Below are positions 57,130 to 64,000 of a stretch of 64,000 nt of DNA, one piece after another. Source of the stretch: Hymenobacter plasmatis (GTDB lineage: Bacteria > Bacteroidota > Bacteroidia > Cytophagales > Hymenobacteraceae). Made by a program: the position numbers and the translations under genes. Location: assembly GCF_020711255.1 (NCBI RefSeq), contig NZ_JAJFAW010000007.1:124001-188000 (forward strand). The letters run 5' to 3'. The notes under the pieces were generated by a model. It ran no database searches and was not told the DNA's origin. It saw only the letters and a program-made list of their open reading frames with translations. Each line of letters starts with the position of its first letter. Position 1 is the stretch's first letter.

Positions 57130-59601
57130 ATGCTTTCCAGCTCCCGATTCCGGCTATTTATCCCGCTCCTGCCGCTGCTGGCGTTTTGGAGCTGCACGGG
57201 GAGTCCCAGCACCAAGCCCGCGCCCGAGGCGCCCGGCGTGCTGCCCGGTCCCATTGCCGGCACCAGCCAAACCCAGCTGCCCAATGGCTGGAAGCTGAGC
57301 CCCGCGGGCACGGCCACGGCCCTGGGCGACTTGCCCCTGAACCTGCAACTTAGTCCCGACGGCCGCCTGGCCGCCGTGGTGAACGCCGGCTGGGGCCAGA
57401 ACTCCGTGCAATTGCTCGACGCGGCCACCGGCCAGCTGCTGGATACGCAGGTAGTGCCCGCGGCCTGGGCGGGCCTCGCCTTCGCTCCCGATGGCCGCAC
57501 GGTGTACGCCTCGGGCGGGCAGCACAACCGCGTGCACTGCTTTCGGGTAGAGGGCCAGAAGCTGCGCCCGGACAGCGCCCTGGTGCTGGGCACCAAATGG
57601 CCCAAGCAGAAAATCGGCGTGGCGGGCGTGGCCGTGGACGGCCCCCGCAACGTGCTTTACGCCGTGACGCGCGAAGACAACTCGCTCTACACCTTCGACC
57701 TGAAAACGCGCCAGATTCTGCGCACCCTCAAGCTGCCCGCCGAAGCCTACGGCGCCTTGCTCAGCCCCGATGGCGCGCGGCTTTACATCAGCCTGTGGGG
57801 CGGCCACGCGGTGGCGGTGTACGACATTGCCCGGCAACAACTGCTGCCCACTATTCCGGTAGAAAGCCACCCCAACGACATGGCGCTGACCCGCGACGGC
57901 CGCCGCCTCTTTGTGGCCAATGCCAACAGCAACTCGGTTTCCATCATCGACACCCGCCTGGGCCGCGTGACCGAAACCCTGAACACGGCCCTGTTTCCGG
58001 CTTCGCCCGCCGGCAGCACGCCCGACGGCGTGACCCTGAACGGCGACGACACCCAGCTGTTCATCGCCAACGCCGACAACAACTGCCTGGCCGTGTTCGA
58101 CGTGCGCGACCCGGCGGCGAGTAAGCCCCTGGGCTTTTTGCCCACCGGCTGGTACCCCACGGCGGTGCGGGTAGCGGGCGCGCAGCTGCTGGTAGTCAAC
58201 GGCAAAGGCAGCATTTCGAAGGCTAATCCCAACGGCCCCAACCCCGTGCGCGACGAAGGCGAAAAAGGCGCGGGCTACATCGGGGGGCTCCTGGGCAGCT
58301 CGCTACTGCGCCTGCCACTGCCCGATGCCACAGCACTGGCCACCTACTCGGCCCAGGTATACGCCAACACACCGTTCACCAAAGCGCGCGAAGCCTCGCC
58401 CGCAGTGCCCGCCGGCAGCCCCGTGCCCCAGCACGTGGGCGATGCTTCGCCCATGAAGCACGTCTTCTACATCATCAAGGAAAACCGCACCTACGACCAG
58501 GTGCTCGGCGATGTGCCGGCCGGCAACGGCGACGTGAGCCTGTGTTTGTTTCCCGAGAAAGTGACGCCCAACCACCACGCCCTAACCCGGGACTTTGTGC
58601 TGCTGGATAATTTTTACGTCGATGCCGAAGTAAGCGCCGACGGCCACAACTGGAGCACCGCCGCCTACGCCACCGACTTCGTGGAAAAAACCTGGCCCGG
58701 CAACTACGGCGGCCGGGGCGGCAGCTACGACTTTGAGGGCAACCGCGGCGAAGTAGCCGAGCCCAAAGACGGCTTCCTGTGGGATTACTGCAAGCGCGCC
58801 GGCCGCAGCTACCGCTCCTACGGCGAGTTTATATACAAAGGCAAAGCCAGCGTGCCGTCTTTGGTGGGCCACTTTTGCGAGGGCTACGCCGGTTTCGACC
58901 TCGATGTGAAGGACGTGGACCGCGAGAAGGTGTGGGAGCAGGACTTCGACCGGCTGGTGGCCGCCAATGAGCTACCCAACCTGAGCATCATTCGCCTGCC
59001 CAACGACCACACCTACGGCGCCCGCAAGGGCCAGCTCAACCCCTTATCCTACGCTGCCGACAACGACCTGGCCCTGGGCCGGCTCATCGAGCACCTGTCG
59101 AAGAGTAAGGTTTGGAAAGAATCGGTGGTAATGATAGTGGAAGACGATGCCCAAAACGGCCCCGACCACATCGACGCTCACCGCTCGACGGCCTACCTGG
59201 TGGGCCCCTACGTGCGCCGCCACGCCGTGGTGCACACCGCCTACACCACCTCCGGCATGCTCCGCACCCTGGAGCTGATTTTGGGGCTGCCGCCCATGAG
59301 CCAGTACGATGCCGCCGCCCTGCCACTCTGGGCCTGCTTCACGGCCAAGCCCAATTTTGCGCCCTACAGCCTGAGGCCAGCCACCACCCCGCTCGACGTC
59401 CGAAACACCGCTTTCAACGGTCCCGCCCGCCGCTCCCTCAAGTTTGACCTCAGCGGCGAAGACGCCGCTCCCGACCTGGCTTTCAATGAGAACATCTGGC
59501 AGGCCGTACGCGGCGAGCACAGCCGCATGCCCGCGCCCCGGCGCAGCGCCGCCGTGCGCGAGGCCAAGCCCAAAGAGGCGGAAGAGGAGGACGAGGATTA
59601 A
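57130..59601 (+). CDS. YncE-like propeller fused to phosphoesterase domain
   Basis: 823-aa exported protein, ATG at 57130, with a lipoprotein-like signal (LFIPLLPLLAFWSC). Residues about 45-420 form a YncE-like beta-propeller (PLNLQLSPDGRLAAVVNAGWGQNSVQLLDAATGQLLDT, NDMALTRDGRRLFVANANSNSVSIIDT). Residues about 445-780 are an alkaline-phosphatase-fold phosphoesterase (MKHVFYIIKENRTYDQVLGDVPAGNGD, NFYVDAEVSADGHNWSTAAYATDFVEKTWPGNYGGRGG, MIVEDDAQNGPDHIDAHRSTAYLVGPYVRR) of the phospholipase C-like PF04185 type. The C-terminal tail is acidic. Substrate unknown; this two-domain layout is known from other bacteria. Confidence 0.88.
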   Translation: MLSSSRFRLFIPLLPLLAFWSCTGSPSTKPAPEAPGVLPGPIAGTSQTQLPNGWKLSPAGTATALGDLPLNLQLSPDGRLAAVVNAGWGQNSVQLLDAATGQLLDTQVVPAAWAGLAFAPDGRTVYASGGQHNRVHCFRVEGQKLRPDSALVLGTKWPKQKIGVAGVAVDGPRNVLYAVTREDNSLYTFDLKTRQILRTLKLPAEAYGALLSPDGARLYISLWGGHAVAVYDIARQQLLPTIPVESHPNDMALTRDGRRLFVANANSNSVSIIDTRLGRVTETLNTALFPASPAGSTPDGVTLNGDDTQLFIANADNNCLAVFDVRDPAASKPLGFLPTGWYPTAVRVAGAQLLVVNGKGSISKANPNGPNPVRDEGEKGAGYIGGLLGSSLLRLPLPDATALATYSAQVYANTPFTKAREASPAVPAGSPVPQHVGDASPMKHVFYIIKENRTYDQVLGDVPAGNGDVSLCLFPEKVTPNHHALTRDFVLLDNFYVDAEVSADGHNWSTAAYATDFVEKTWPGNYGGRGGSYDFEGNRGEVAEPKDGFLWDYCKRAGRSYRSYGEFIYKGKASVPSLVGHFCEGYAGFDLDVKDVDREKVWEQDFDRLVAANELPNLSIIRLPNDHTYGARKGQLNPLSYAADNDLALGRLIEHLSKSKVWKESVVMIVEDDAQNGPDHIDAHRSTAYLVGPYVRRHAVVHTAYTTSGMLRTLELILGLPPMSQYDAAALPLWACFTAKPNFAPYSLRPATTPLDVRNTAFNGPARRSLKFDLSGEDAAPDLAFNENIWQAVRGEHSRMPAPRRSAAVREAKPKEAEEEDED

Positions 59602-59607
59602 ACAAAA

Positions 59608-59776
59608 AACTCCCCTCCTTGGATAAGGAGGGGACGTTGCCGCGCAGCGCCGGCTGGGGTGGTTGGATTCGTTGAACGATGAGCGAACGATTCTAGCCCA
59701 ACAGGTTAGCTCAACGCCACAACCACCCCCGTTTCAGCTAGCGCTGAAACATCCCCTCCTTGGTAAGGAGGGGAGT
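59608..59776. repeat. Modular palindromic repeat element, copy 3
   Basis: Same layout as copies 1 and 2: CTCCCCTCCTTGGATAAGGAGGGGA, a GC hairpin (GTTGCCGC...), GGGGTGGTTGGATTCGTTGAACGATG, the word TTAGCTCAAC, ACAACCACCCCC, a hairpin GTTTCAG-CTAGCG-CTGAAAC, and a closing CCCCTCC/GGAGGGGAGT. It starts 7 nt after the YncE-fusion stop and ends 26 nt before the DUF2461 ATG, so it must be in the gap of two same-strand genes. Confidence 0.85.
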
Positions 59777-59801
59777 CTTTTCGTTCTGCATTCCCTTTTC
59801 T

Positions 59802-60470
59802 ATGCAACTCAAACCCCTCTTTGTCTTCCTCAGCGGCCTGGCCAAGCACAACGACCGGGCCTGGTTTCAGGAGCGCAAGGCCACTTATGACCAGCTGCGC
59901 GAGCAGTTTGTAGAAGATGCCGAACTCTGGGCCCGGGAGTTAGCTCAACTCGACCCGGCGCTGGCGGGGCCCGAAGGCCGCAAAAGCATCTTTCGCATCT
60001 ACCGCGACGTGCGCTTCAGCAAAAACAAGGACCCCTACAAAACGCATTTCTCGGTGTATTTCACCGCCAGCGCGGGCAAGGAAGTGGAGGCGCCCGGCTA
60101 CTACATACAGCTCGGCCCCAACGGCAGCACCCTGCTCGGCGGCGGCCTCTACCAGCCCGACAAAACCCAGCTGGCCGCTATCCGCCAGGAGATAGACTAC
60201 AACGCCGATACGCTGAAAGCCCTGCTCGCTGCGCCCGATTTTCAGCGCTATTTCGGCGGCATGAGCGGTGACAAGCTCAAGAAGTCCCCTGCCGCCTACT
60301 CAGTCGACCACCCCGAAATTGAGCTACTAAAGCACAAGAGCTTCACCGCAACCCACCAGATGCCTGATGGCGACGTGCTCAACCACGAAGATTTTCGGGC
60401 GCACGTGCTGGAGGTGTTTCGGGCTATGGTTCCGTTTTGCCAGTTTTTGCGGGAGGCAATAGCTCAATAA
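59802..60470 (+). CDS. DUF2461 (TIGR02453) family protein
   Basis: 222-aa soluble protein; ATG at 59802 (MQLKPLFVFLSGLAKHNDRAWF) chosen because the upstream frame lies in the repeat. It shows the family's pattern: FLSGLAKHNDRAWFQERKATYD, FRIYRDVRFSKNKDPYKTHFSVYFTA, GYYIQLGPNGSTLLGGGLYQPDK, LKKSPAAYSVDHPEIELLKHKSFTATHQM. The biochemical role is unknown. The stop is followed by a very long terminator hairpin. Confidence 0.9.
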   Translation: MQLKPLFVFLSGLAKHNDRAWFQERKATYDQLREQFVEDAELWARELAQLDPALAGPEGRKSIFRIYRDVRFSKNKDPYKTHFSVYFTASAGKEVEAPGYYIQLGPNGSTLLGGGLYQPDKTQLAAIRQEIDYNADTLKALLAAPDFQRYFGGMSGDKLKKSPAAYSVDHPEIELLKHKSFTATHQMPDGDVLNHEDFRAHVLEVFRAMVPFCQFLREAIAQ

Positions 60471-60493
60471 ATCGGCGGCTGACTACAGCACCC

Positions 60494-60643
60494 AGCTCCG
60501 CGGAGCGGCATGTTGGTAGTAAAGGCAAAATGCGAATAACAAAGCCCCCGCAGGGCGACACTCGCCAGACGAGTGTCGCCCTGCGGGGGCTTTTGCAATT
60601 ATGGTTTAGGTAGATGCTACCGATATGCCGCTCCGCTGGAGCT
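60494..60643. repeat. Nested palindrome with a 24-bp terminator stem inside
   Basis: The inner hairpin has 24-bp perfect arms (60541-60564 and 60570-60593; AAAGCCCCCGCAGGGCGACA...) with a 5-nt loop and T-run: a bidirectional terminator. The outer arms AGCTCCGCGGAGCGGCAT-GTTGGTAG (60494-60519) and CTACC-GATATGCCGCTCCGCTGGAGCT (60617-60643) form a second palindrome around it, ending one base before the stop codon of the DUF6702-like gene. Confidence 0.85.
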
Positions 60644-61147
60644 TTACCAAGTGAGCAATTCCTGCTCGTGGCCGGCGCGGAAGAGGGCGCTTTGCTTTTT
60701 GTCGCCGGCTTCGATGTTCACGATGTTCATTTGGTCGCCGAATACGTCGAGCAGCATGGCCTGGCGCAACTGCACGCTGGGCACGGGTCCCGGCAGCGGC
60801 ACTTTGCAATACAGCCAATACCCGTCTTTTTCGGCCTGCATGCCCAGCACTTGCAGCGGGAGCGGGGCCCCGGCGGCGGTGCTGAATTTCAGGGTGCGCT
60901 GCACGTAGGCCGAGGCCAGCGCGAGCGGGCGGGGGCCGGGGTCGCTCAGGTTTACGTGGGCGGGCTGCCCTTCGGAAAGCGCCTTTTCAAAGTCGTCGGT
61001 AAACACCTTTACTGACAGCTCCAACTGCTTTTTCGCGGCGTTGTACCGCAGCTCGGTGAGGGTGGTATGGTAGGCGTGCAAGGCCCAACCGGCTCCCATG
61101 AGGGGGAGCAGCACGAGCAGCACGGCAAAAGGGGAAAGCAGGCGCAT
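60644..61147 (-). CDS. DUF6702-like exported protein
   Basis: 167-aa protein with signal peptide (MRLLSPFAVLLVLLPLMGAGWA). The mature part starts HAYHTTLTELRYNAAKKQLELSVKVFTDDFEKAL and ends FGDQMNIVNIEAGDKKQSALFRAGHEQELLTW, the arrangement I recall for the DUF6702 family of Bacteroidota. It is the third gene of the dxr-rseP-this run, 80 nt after rseP. Function unknown. Confidence 0.75.
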   Translation of the reverse strand: MRLLSPFAVLLVLLPLMGAGWALHAYHTTLTELRYNAAKKQLELSVKVFTDDFEKALSEGQPAHVNLSDPGPRPLALASAYVQRTLKFSTAAGAPLPLQVLGMQAEKDGYWLYCKVPLPGPVPSVQLRQAMLLDVFGDQMNIVNIEAGDKKQSALFRAGHEQELLTW

Positions 61148-61227
61148 AGCAGATGGTTGTAGTCGGAAGCAGGTGGTCGGGTTGAGCTAAAACTGAGCCA
61201 AGCTGCCCGCTGCTGACCACCCGTAAA

Positions 61228-62574
61228 CTACGAAATGGCCTTCAGCAGGGGCTTGAGGATGATGACGTAAGCCATCAGCATCAGAATAAGAACCGTGCCG
61301 ACCCGCTGCGCGCCTTCCAAAAACTTGTCGGACGGCTTGCGGCGCAGAATCATTTCGTAGAGCAGGAACACCACGTGGCCGCCATCTAGTGCCGGAATGG
61401 GCAGCAGGTTCATGAAGGCCAGTACCATGCTCAGGCCCGCGGCCAGGCCCCAGAAGTGCTGCCACTCCCAAATGCCGCCGAACTGCTGGGCAATTTCCAC
61501 GGGGCCGCCCAAGCTCTCCGACGCCGAGGCTTCGCGGCGCAGGATTTTGCCGAACGCGCGGGCTTGCAAGCCAATCACGCCAAACGCCTTGTTCACGCCC
61601 TGCGGGATAGACTCGGCCAGCGTGTAGTGGCGCGTGCCCAGGTGCAACGTCGACTTGCGCTCGAACCCGATGCGGCCCGACTCGCTCACGTCAATGGCCA
61701 GGGGGATGGTTTGGCCGTTGCGCTGCACAATTACTTCGGTTTTCTTGCCTTTGTTGGCCAGCAGTGCCGCCTGCAGCTCGTCGAAGAACTGCACGGGGCG
61801 GCCACCCACAGTGGTAATCTGGTCGCCGGCCTTCAGGCCCGCTTTGGCAGCGGCCCCACCAGGTACCACGCGCTCCACGGCGAAGGTTTCGCGGGGGCGC
61901 ACCAGCAGGCTGTCGGCGCTTTGCTTGGCGAACTTGTCGAGGAAGTTGTTGGGGATGTTGATGTCCACCAGCTGCCCGCCCCGGTCCACGGTGTAGAAGG
62001 AGTTGTTGCCGAGAATGACGTCGGGCTTGTACACGTCGTCGAATTCGGTGAAGGGGCGGCCGTTAATTTTGACGATTTTGTCGCCGGTACGGAAGCCGAT
62101 TTCGCGGCCCAGCCCGTTGGGCAGCACGCCGAAGCGCGCCTCCGAGGCGGGCAGAAACACGTCGCCGTAGTGAAACGTCATGGCCGCGAAAATCACGATG
62201 CCGGTGATGACGTTCATGATGATGCCGCCGAGCATGACCAGCAGGCGCTGCCAGGCCGGCTTGCCCCGAAACTCGTCGGGCTGCGGGGGGCCGGCCAGGG
62301 CCGAGGCGTCCTGGGTTTCGTCTATCATGCCGTGAATCTGCACGTAGCCGCCCAGCGGAAACCAGCCAATGCCGTACTCCGTCTCGCCCACTTTCTTTTT
62401 CAGCAGGGCAAAATTCATCACCCCAGGCATAGGAAACAGGAAGTCGAAGAAGATGTAGAATTTATCGACCCGAATTTTAAAGAGCTTGGCGAAGGCGAAA
62501 TGGCCGAATTCGTGCAAGCCAACAAGCAGCGACAGGGCCAGCAGCAGCTGGCCAATCATGGTGAGAATTTCCAA
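61228..62574 (-). CDS. rseP: Site-2 membrane metalloprotease RseP
   Basis: 448-aa intramembrane Zn protease that cleaves anti-sigma factors and leftover signal peptides. Motifs: HEFGH (residues 21-25), the second metal motif NLLPIPALDGGH near residue 390, membrane helices at both ends, and one or two PDZ regions (GFRTGDKIVKINGRPFTEFDDV; VPGGAAAKAGLKAGDQITTVGGRPVQFFDEL). The start is the TTG at 62574, which keeps the usual MEILTMIGQLLL; an ATG 5 codons later is the alternative. It sits downstream of dxr, as in many bacteria. Confidence 0.95.
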   Translation of the reverse strand: MEILTMIGQLLLALSLLVGLHEFGHFAFAKLFKIRVDKFYIFFDFLFPMPGVMNFALLKKKVGETEYGIGWFPLGGYVQIHGMIDETQDASALAGPPQPDEFRGKPAWQRLLVMLGGIIMNVITGIVIFAAMTFHYGDVFLPASEARFGVLPNGLGREIGFRTGDKIVKINGRPFTEFDDVYKPDVILGNNSFYTVDRGGQLVDINIPNNFLDKFAKQSADSLLVRPRETFAVERVVPGGAAAKAGLKAGDQITTVGGRPVQFFDELQAALLANKGKKTEVIVQRNGQTIPLAIDVSESGRIGFERKSTLHLGTRHYTLAESIPQGVNKAFGVIGLQARAFGKILRREASASESLGGPVEIAQQFGGIWEWQHFWGLAAGLSMVLAFMNLLPIPALDGGHVVFLLYEMILRRKPSDKFLEGAQRVGTVLILMLMAYVIILKPLLKAIS

Positions 62575-62585
62575 GGGAATTGTTA

Positions 62586-62689
62586 TGTCATTCTGAGCGC
62601 AGCGAAGAATCTTATCACGTCTGCGCCGGGGGGGTTACTAACTCTGATGCAGGCAGCCGTGATAAGATGCTTCCTGCGTCAGCATGACA
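62586..62689. repeat. Imperfect inverted repeat between dxr and rseP
   Basis: TGTCATTCTGAGCGCAGCGAAGAATCTTATCACG (62586-62619) and CGTGATAAGATGCTTCCTGCGTCAGCATGACA (62658-62689) form an imperfect palindrome of the same kind as 23045-23138. It fills the gap between two genes normally co-transcribed. Confidence 0.75.
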
Positions 62690-62697
62690 ATAGTTTT

Positions 62698-63864
62698 TTA
62701 CAGTAGTGCTTCCGCTACCCGGCGCGTTTCCGCGTCGGTGGCCACCAGGTCGGCCAGTAGCGGCTCTGCAAGGTACGAAACCCGCGCCAGGCACCCCGCT
62801 ACCAGGTCCGACATCTGCCGGAAGCCCACCTGCTCGCGCAAAAAAGCCGCCACGGCCACTTCATTGGCCGCGTTGAGCACACACGGCGCGTTGCCGCCCC
62901 GGCGCATGGCTCCGAAGGCCAGTTCCAGGTTGGGGAAGGCCGCGCGGTCGGGCGCCTCGAAGGTGAGGGTGGGGTAGTCGAGAAAGGAAAAGCGCGGGAA
63001 GGTGTTGGCCAGCCGCTGCGGGTAGCCCAACGCGTACTGAATGGGCAGTTTCATGTCGGGCAGGCCCAACTGGGCCTTCAGTGAGCCGTCCTGGAACTGC
63101 ACCAGCGAGTGCACGATACTTTGCGGGTGCACCACCACATCAATTTGCTCGTTGGTGAGGCCAAACAGCCACTTGGCCTCAATCACCTCGAGGCCCTTGT
63201 TCATGAGCGAGGCCGAGTCGATGGTGATTTTGGCGCCCATGTCCCAGTTGGGGTGCTTCAGGGCCTGGGCCTTCGTGACGGCCTCCATCTGCTGGGCCGA
63301 ACGGCCACGGAACGGCCCGCCAGAGGCCGTGAGGATGATTTTCTCGATGGGATTCTGCGCCTCGCCCACCAGGCACTGGAAGATGGCCGAATGCTCAGAA
63401 TCGACGGGCAGCAGGCGCACGTTGTGCTGCTTCACGAGGCCGGTAATCAGCTCACCAGCAACTACAAGGGTTTCCTTGTTGGCCAGCGCAATGTCTTTGC
63501 CGGCCCGGATGGCCGCCACCGTGGGCAGCAGCCCGGCGTAGCCCACCAGGGCCGTGAGCACAATGTCGATTTCGGGCCGGGTTACTACTTCGGCCAGGGC
63601 GGCCGCGCCGGCCAGTACCTGGGTTTCGGGCTGCTGGGCCAAGGCGGCTTTAAGCGGCTGGTAGAAGCTGTCGTCGCCAATCACGACCACGGCGGGCCGA
63701 AACTCCCGGGCCTGCTGCGCCAGCAGCTCCCACTGCCGCTGGGCGCTGAGCACCGCCACGCGGAACCGGCCCGGCTGCTGGCGCACCACCTCCAGCGCCT
63801 GCGTCCCAATCGAGCCCGTAGCGCCGAGCAGGGCCAGCGTTTTCACCTTGTTTTCTTCAACCAT
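62698..63864 (-). CDS. dxr: 1-deoxy-D-xylulose 5-phosphate reductoisomerase
   Basis: 388-aa NADPH enzyme of the MEP isoprenoid pathway. Motifs: LALLGATGSIGTQALEVV (NADPH), ALVGYAGLLPTVAAIRAGKDIALANKETLVVAGEL, LLPVDSEHSAIFQCL (metal and substrate), ILTASGGPFRG, HPNWDMGAKITIDSASLMNKGLEVIEAKWLFG. ATG at 63864 is preferred; the frame upstream to 63912 lacks family character. It leads the dxr-rseP group and supplies isopentenyl units that the UbiA-type enzyme elsewhere in the window would use. Confidence 0.96.
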   Translation of the reverse strand: MVEENKVKTLALLGATGSIGTQALEVVRQQPGRFRVAVLSAQRQWELLAQQAREFRPAVVVIGDDSFYQPLKAALAQQPETQVLAGAAALAEVVTRPEIDIVLTALVGYAGLLPTVAAIRAGKDIALANKETLVVAGELITGLVKQHNVRLLPVDSEHSAIFQCLVGEAQNPIEKIILTASGGPFRGRSAQQMEAVTKAQALKHPNWDMGAKITIDSASLMNKGLEVIEAKWLFGLTNEQIDVVVHPQSIVHSLVQFQDGSLKAQLGLPDMKLPIQYALGYPQRLANTFPRFSFLDYPTLTFEAPDRAAFPNLELAFGAMRRGGNAPCVLNAANEVAVAAFLREQVGFRQMSDLVAGCLARVSYLAEPLLADLVATDAETRRVAEALL

Positions 63865-63920
63865 AATGCTACAAACACAGAAACCCTGCAAAAGTACAGC
63901 GCCTCCGCGCACAGCCTGGC

Positions 63921-64000
63921 TTAAGTACGCCGCAAGGTAGCGGCCACAAACTGGTCGATGATGCCTACAATGTCGCCGGCTTCCTGGGCCACGGCGGGGG
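63921..64000 (-). CDS. 3' end of an unidentified gene
   Basis: A minus-strand frame enters from the right edge and ends at the TAA at 63921-63923; the visible residues are PAVAQEAGDIVGIIDQFVAATLRRT. Only 25 codons are present, so I cannot name the product. It is co-oriented with dxr, whose start lies 57 nt downstream of this stop, so it may be in the same transcript. Confidence 0.5.
   Translation of the reverse strand, partial: PAVAQEAGDIVGIIDQFVAATLRRT

Noticed and set aside
1..64000. tRNA or rRNA genes
   Set aside because: No cloverleaf-like segments with TTCGA arms or rRNA sequence were seen in the intergenic gaps I read.

Overview
The window is a GC-rich chromosomal segment from a Bacteroidota bacterium, most likely a Hymenobacter-like member of the Cytophagales. 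This is inferred from the high GC content together with Bacteroidota traits: promoters with a TAnnTTTG -7 box, an OstA/LptD of the Bacteroidota type, DUF5723- and DUF5916-like outer-membrane proteins, a gliding/T9SS-style beta-propeller, an HTH_34-type regulator, a long-tailed ribosomal protein S16, and paired BlaI/M56 genes. I see no rRNA, tRNA, CRISPR array, integrase, transposase or prophage gene. Most genes are core housekeeping or envelope genes, separated by many short palindromic repeats.

Layout. 1-860: 3' part of rho and its terminator. 1.0-4.9 kb: a DsbA/FrnE-like oxidoreductase, a lipoprotein, a UbiA-type prenyltransferase, a methyltransferase and an AT-rich orphan. 5.0-9.3 kb: small and large membrane proteins around a winged-helix regulator. 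9.4-11.8 kb: a class A PBP. 11.9-15.2 kb: tandem-DUF1259 protein, TIGR01777 epimerase, folE and queD. 15.5-16.8 kb: two lineage-type unknowns. 16.9-19.4 kb: the rpsP-rimM-trmD-rplS operon. 19.5-24.5 kb: acyl desaturase, RluA-type pseudouridine synthase, creD, panB and a degenerate receiver protein. 24.7-29.9 kb: envelope genes lptD, N-acetylmuramoyl-L-alanine amidase and an MCE/MlaD protein. 30-31.6 kb: an acyl-CoA carboxylase beta subunit. 31.6-41.4 kb: mixed metabolic and unknown genes (PH-SHOCT, poxB-like, SirB1-like, redoxin, phosphopantetheinyl transferase, WD40, DivIVA-like, folB). 41.4-45.6 kb: HEAT-like protein, BlaI and BlaR1-like protease. 45.7-60.5 kb: DUF5916 protein, subtilase, meaB, DUF5723 protein, propeller, GT87, L,D-transpeptidase, YncE/phosphoesterase and DUF2461. 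60.6-64 kb: dxr, rseP and a DUF6702-like gene, with the 3' end of one more gene at the edge.

The most interesting signals are regulatory. (1) A palindrome ACTTTG-N5-CAAAG(T/C) occurs before the membrane-protein/regulator gene pair, before the adjacent DUF4173-like gene, and 15 kb away before creD. Each copy overlaps the expected -7 box, which suggests a small envelope regulon run by the HTH_34 regulator encoded here. (2) Three CTACGAA-N4-TTCGTAG-type palindromes about three helical turns apart precede blaI. (3) The leaders of rpsP and rplS carry matching GACGG hairpins 19-20 nt before the start codon. (4) A modular hairpin-in-hairpin repeat occurs three times, and a 10-mer TTAGCTCAAC is strongly over-represented. 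(5) Several palindromic repeats supply the stop codon, or the start codon, of flanking genes.

All family names come from reading motifs by eye, with no database search. DUF numbers are from memory and should be treated as probable.
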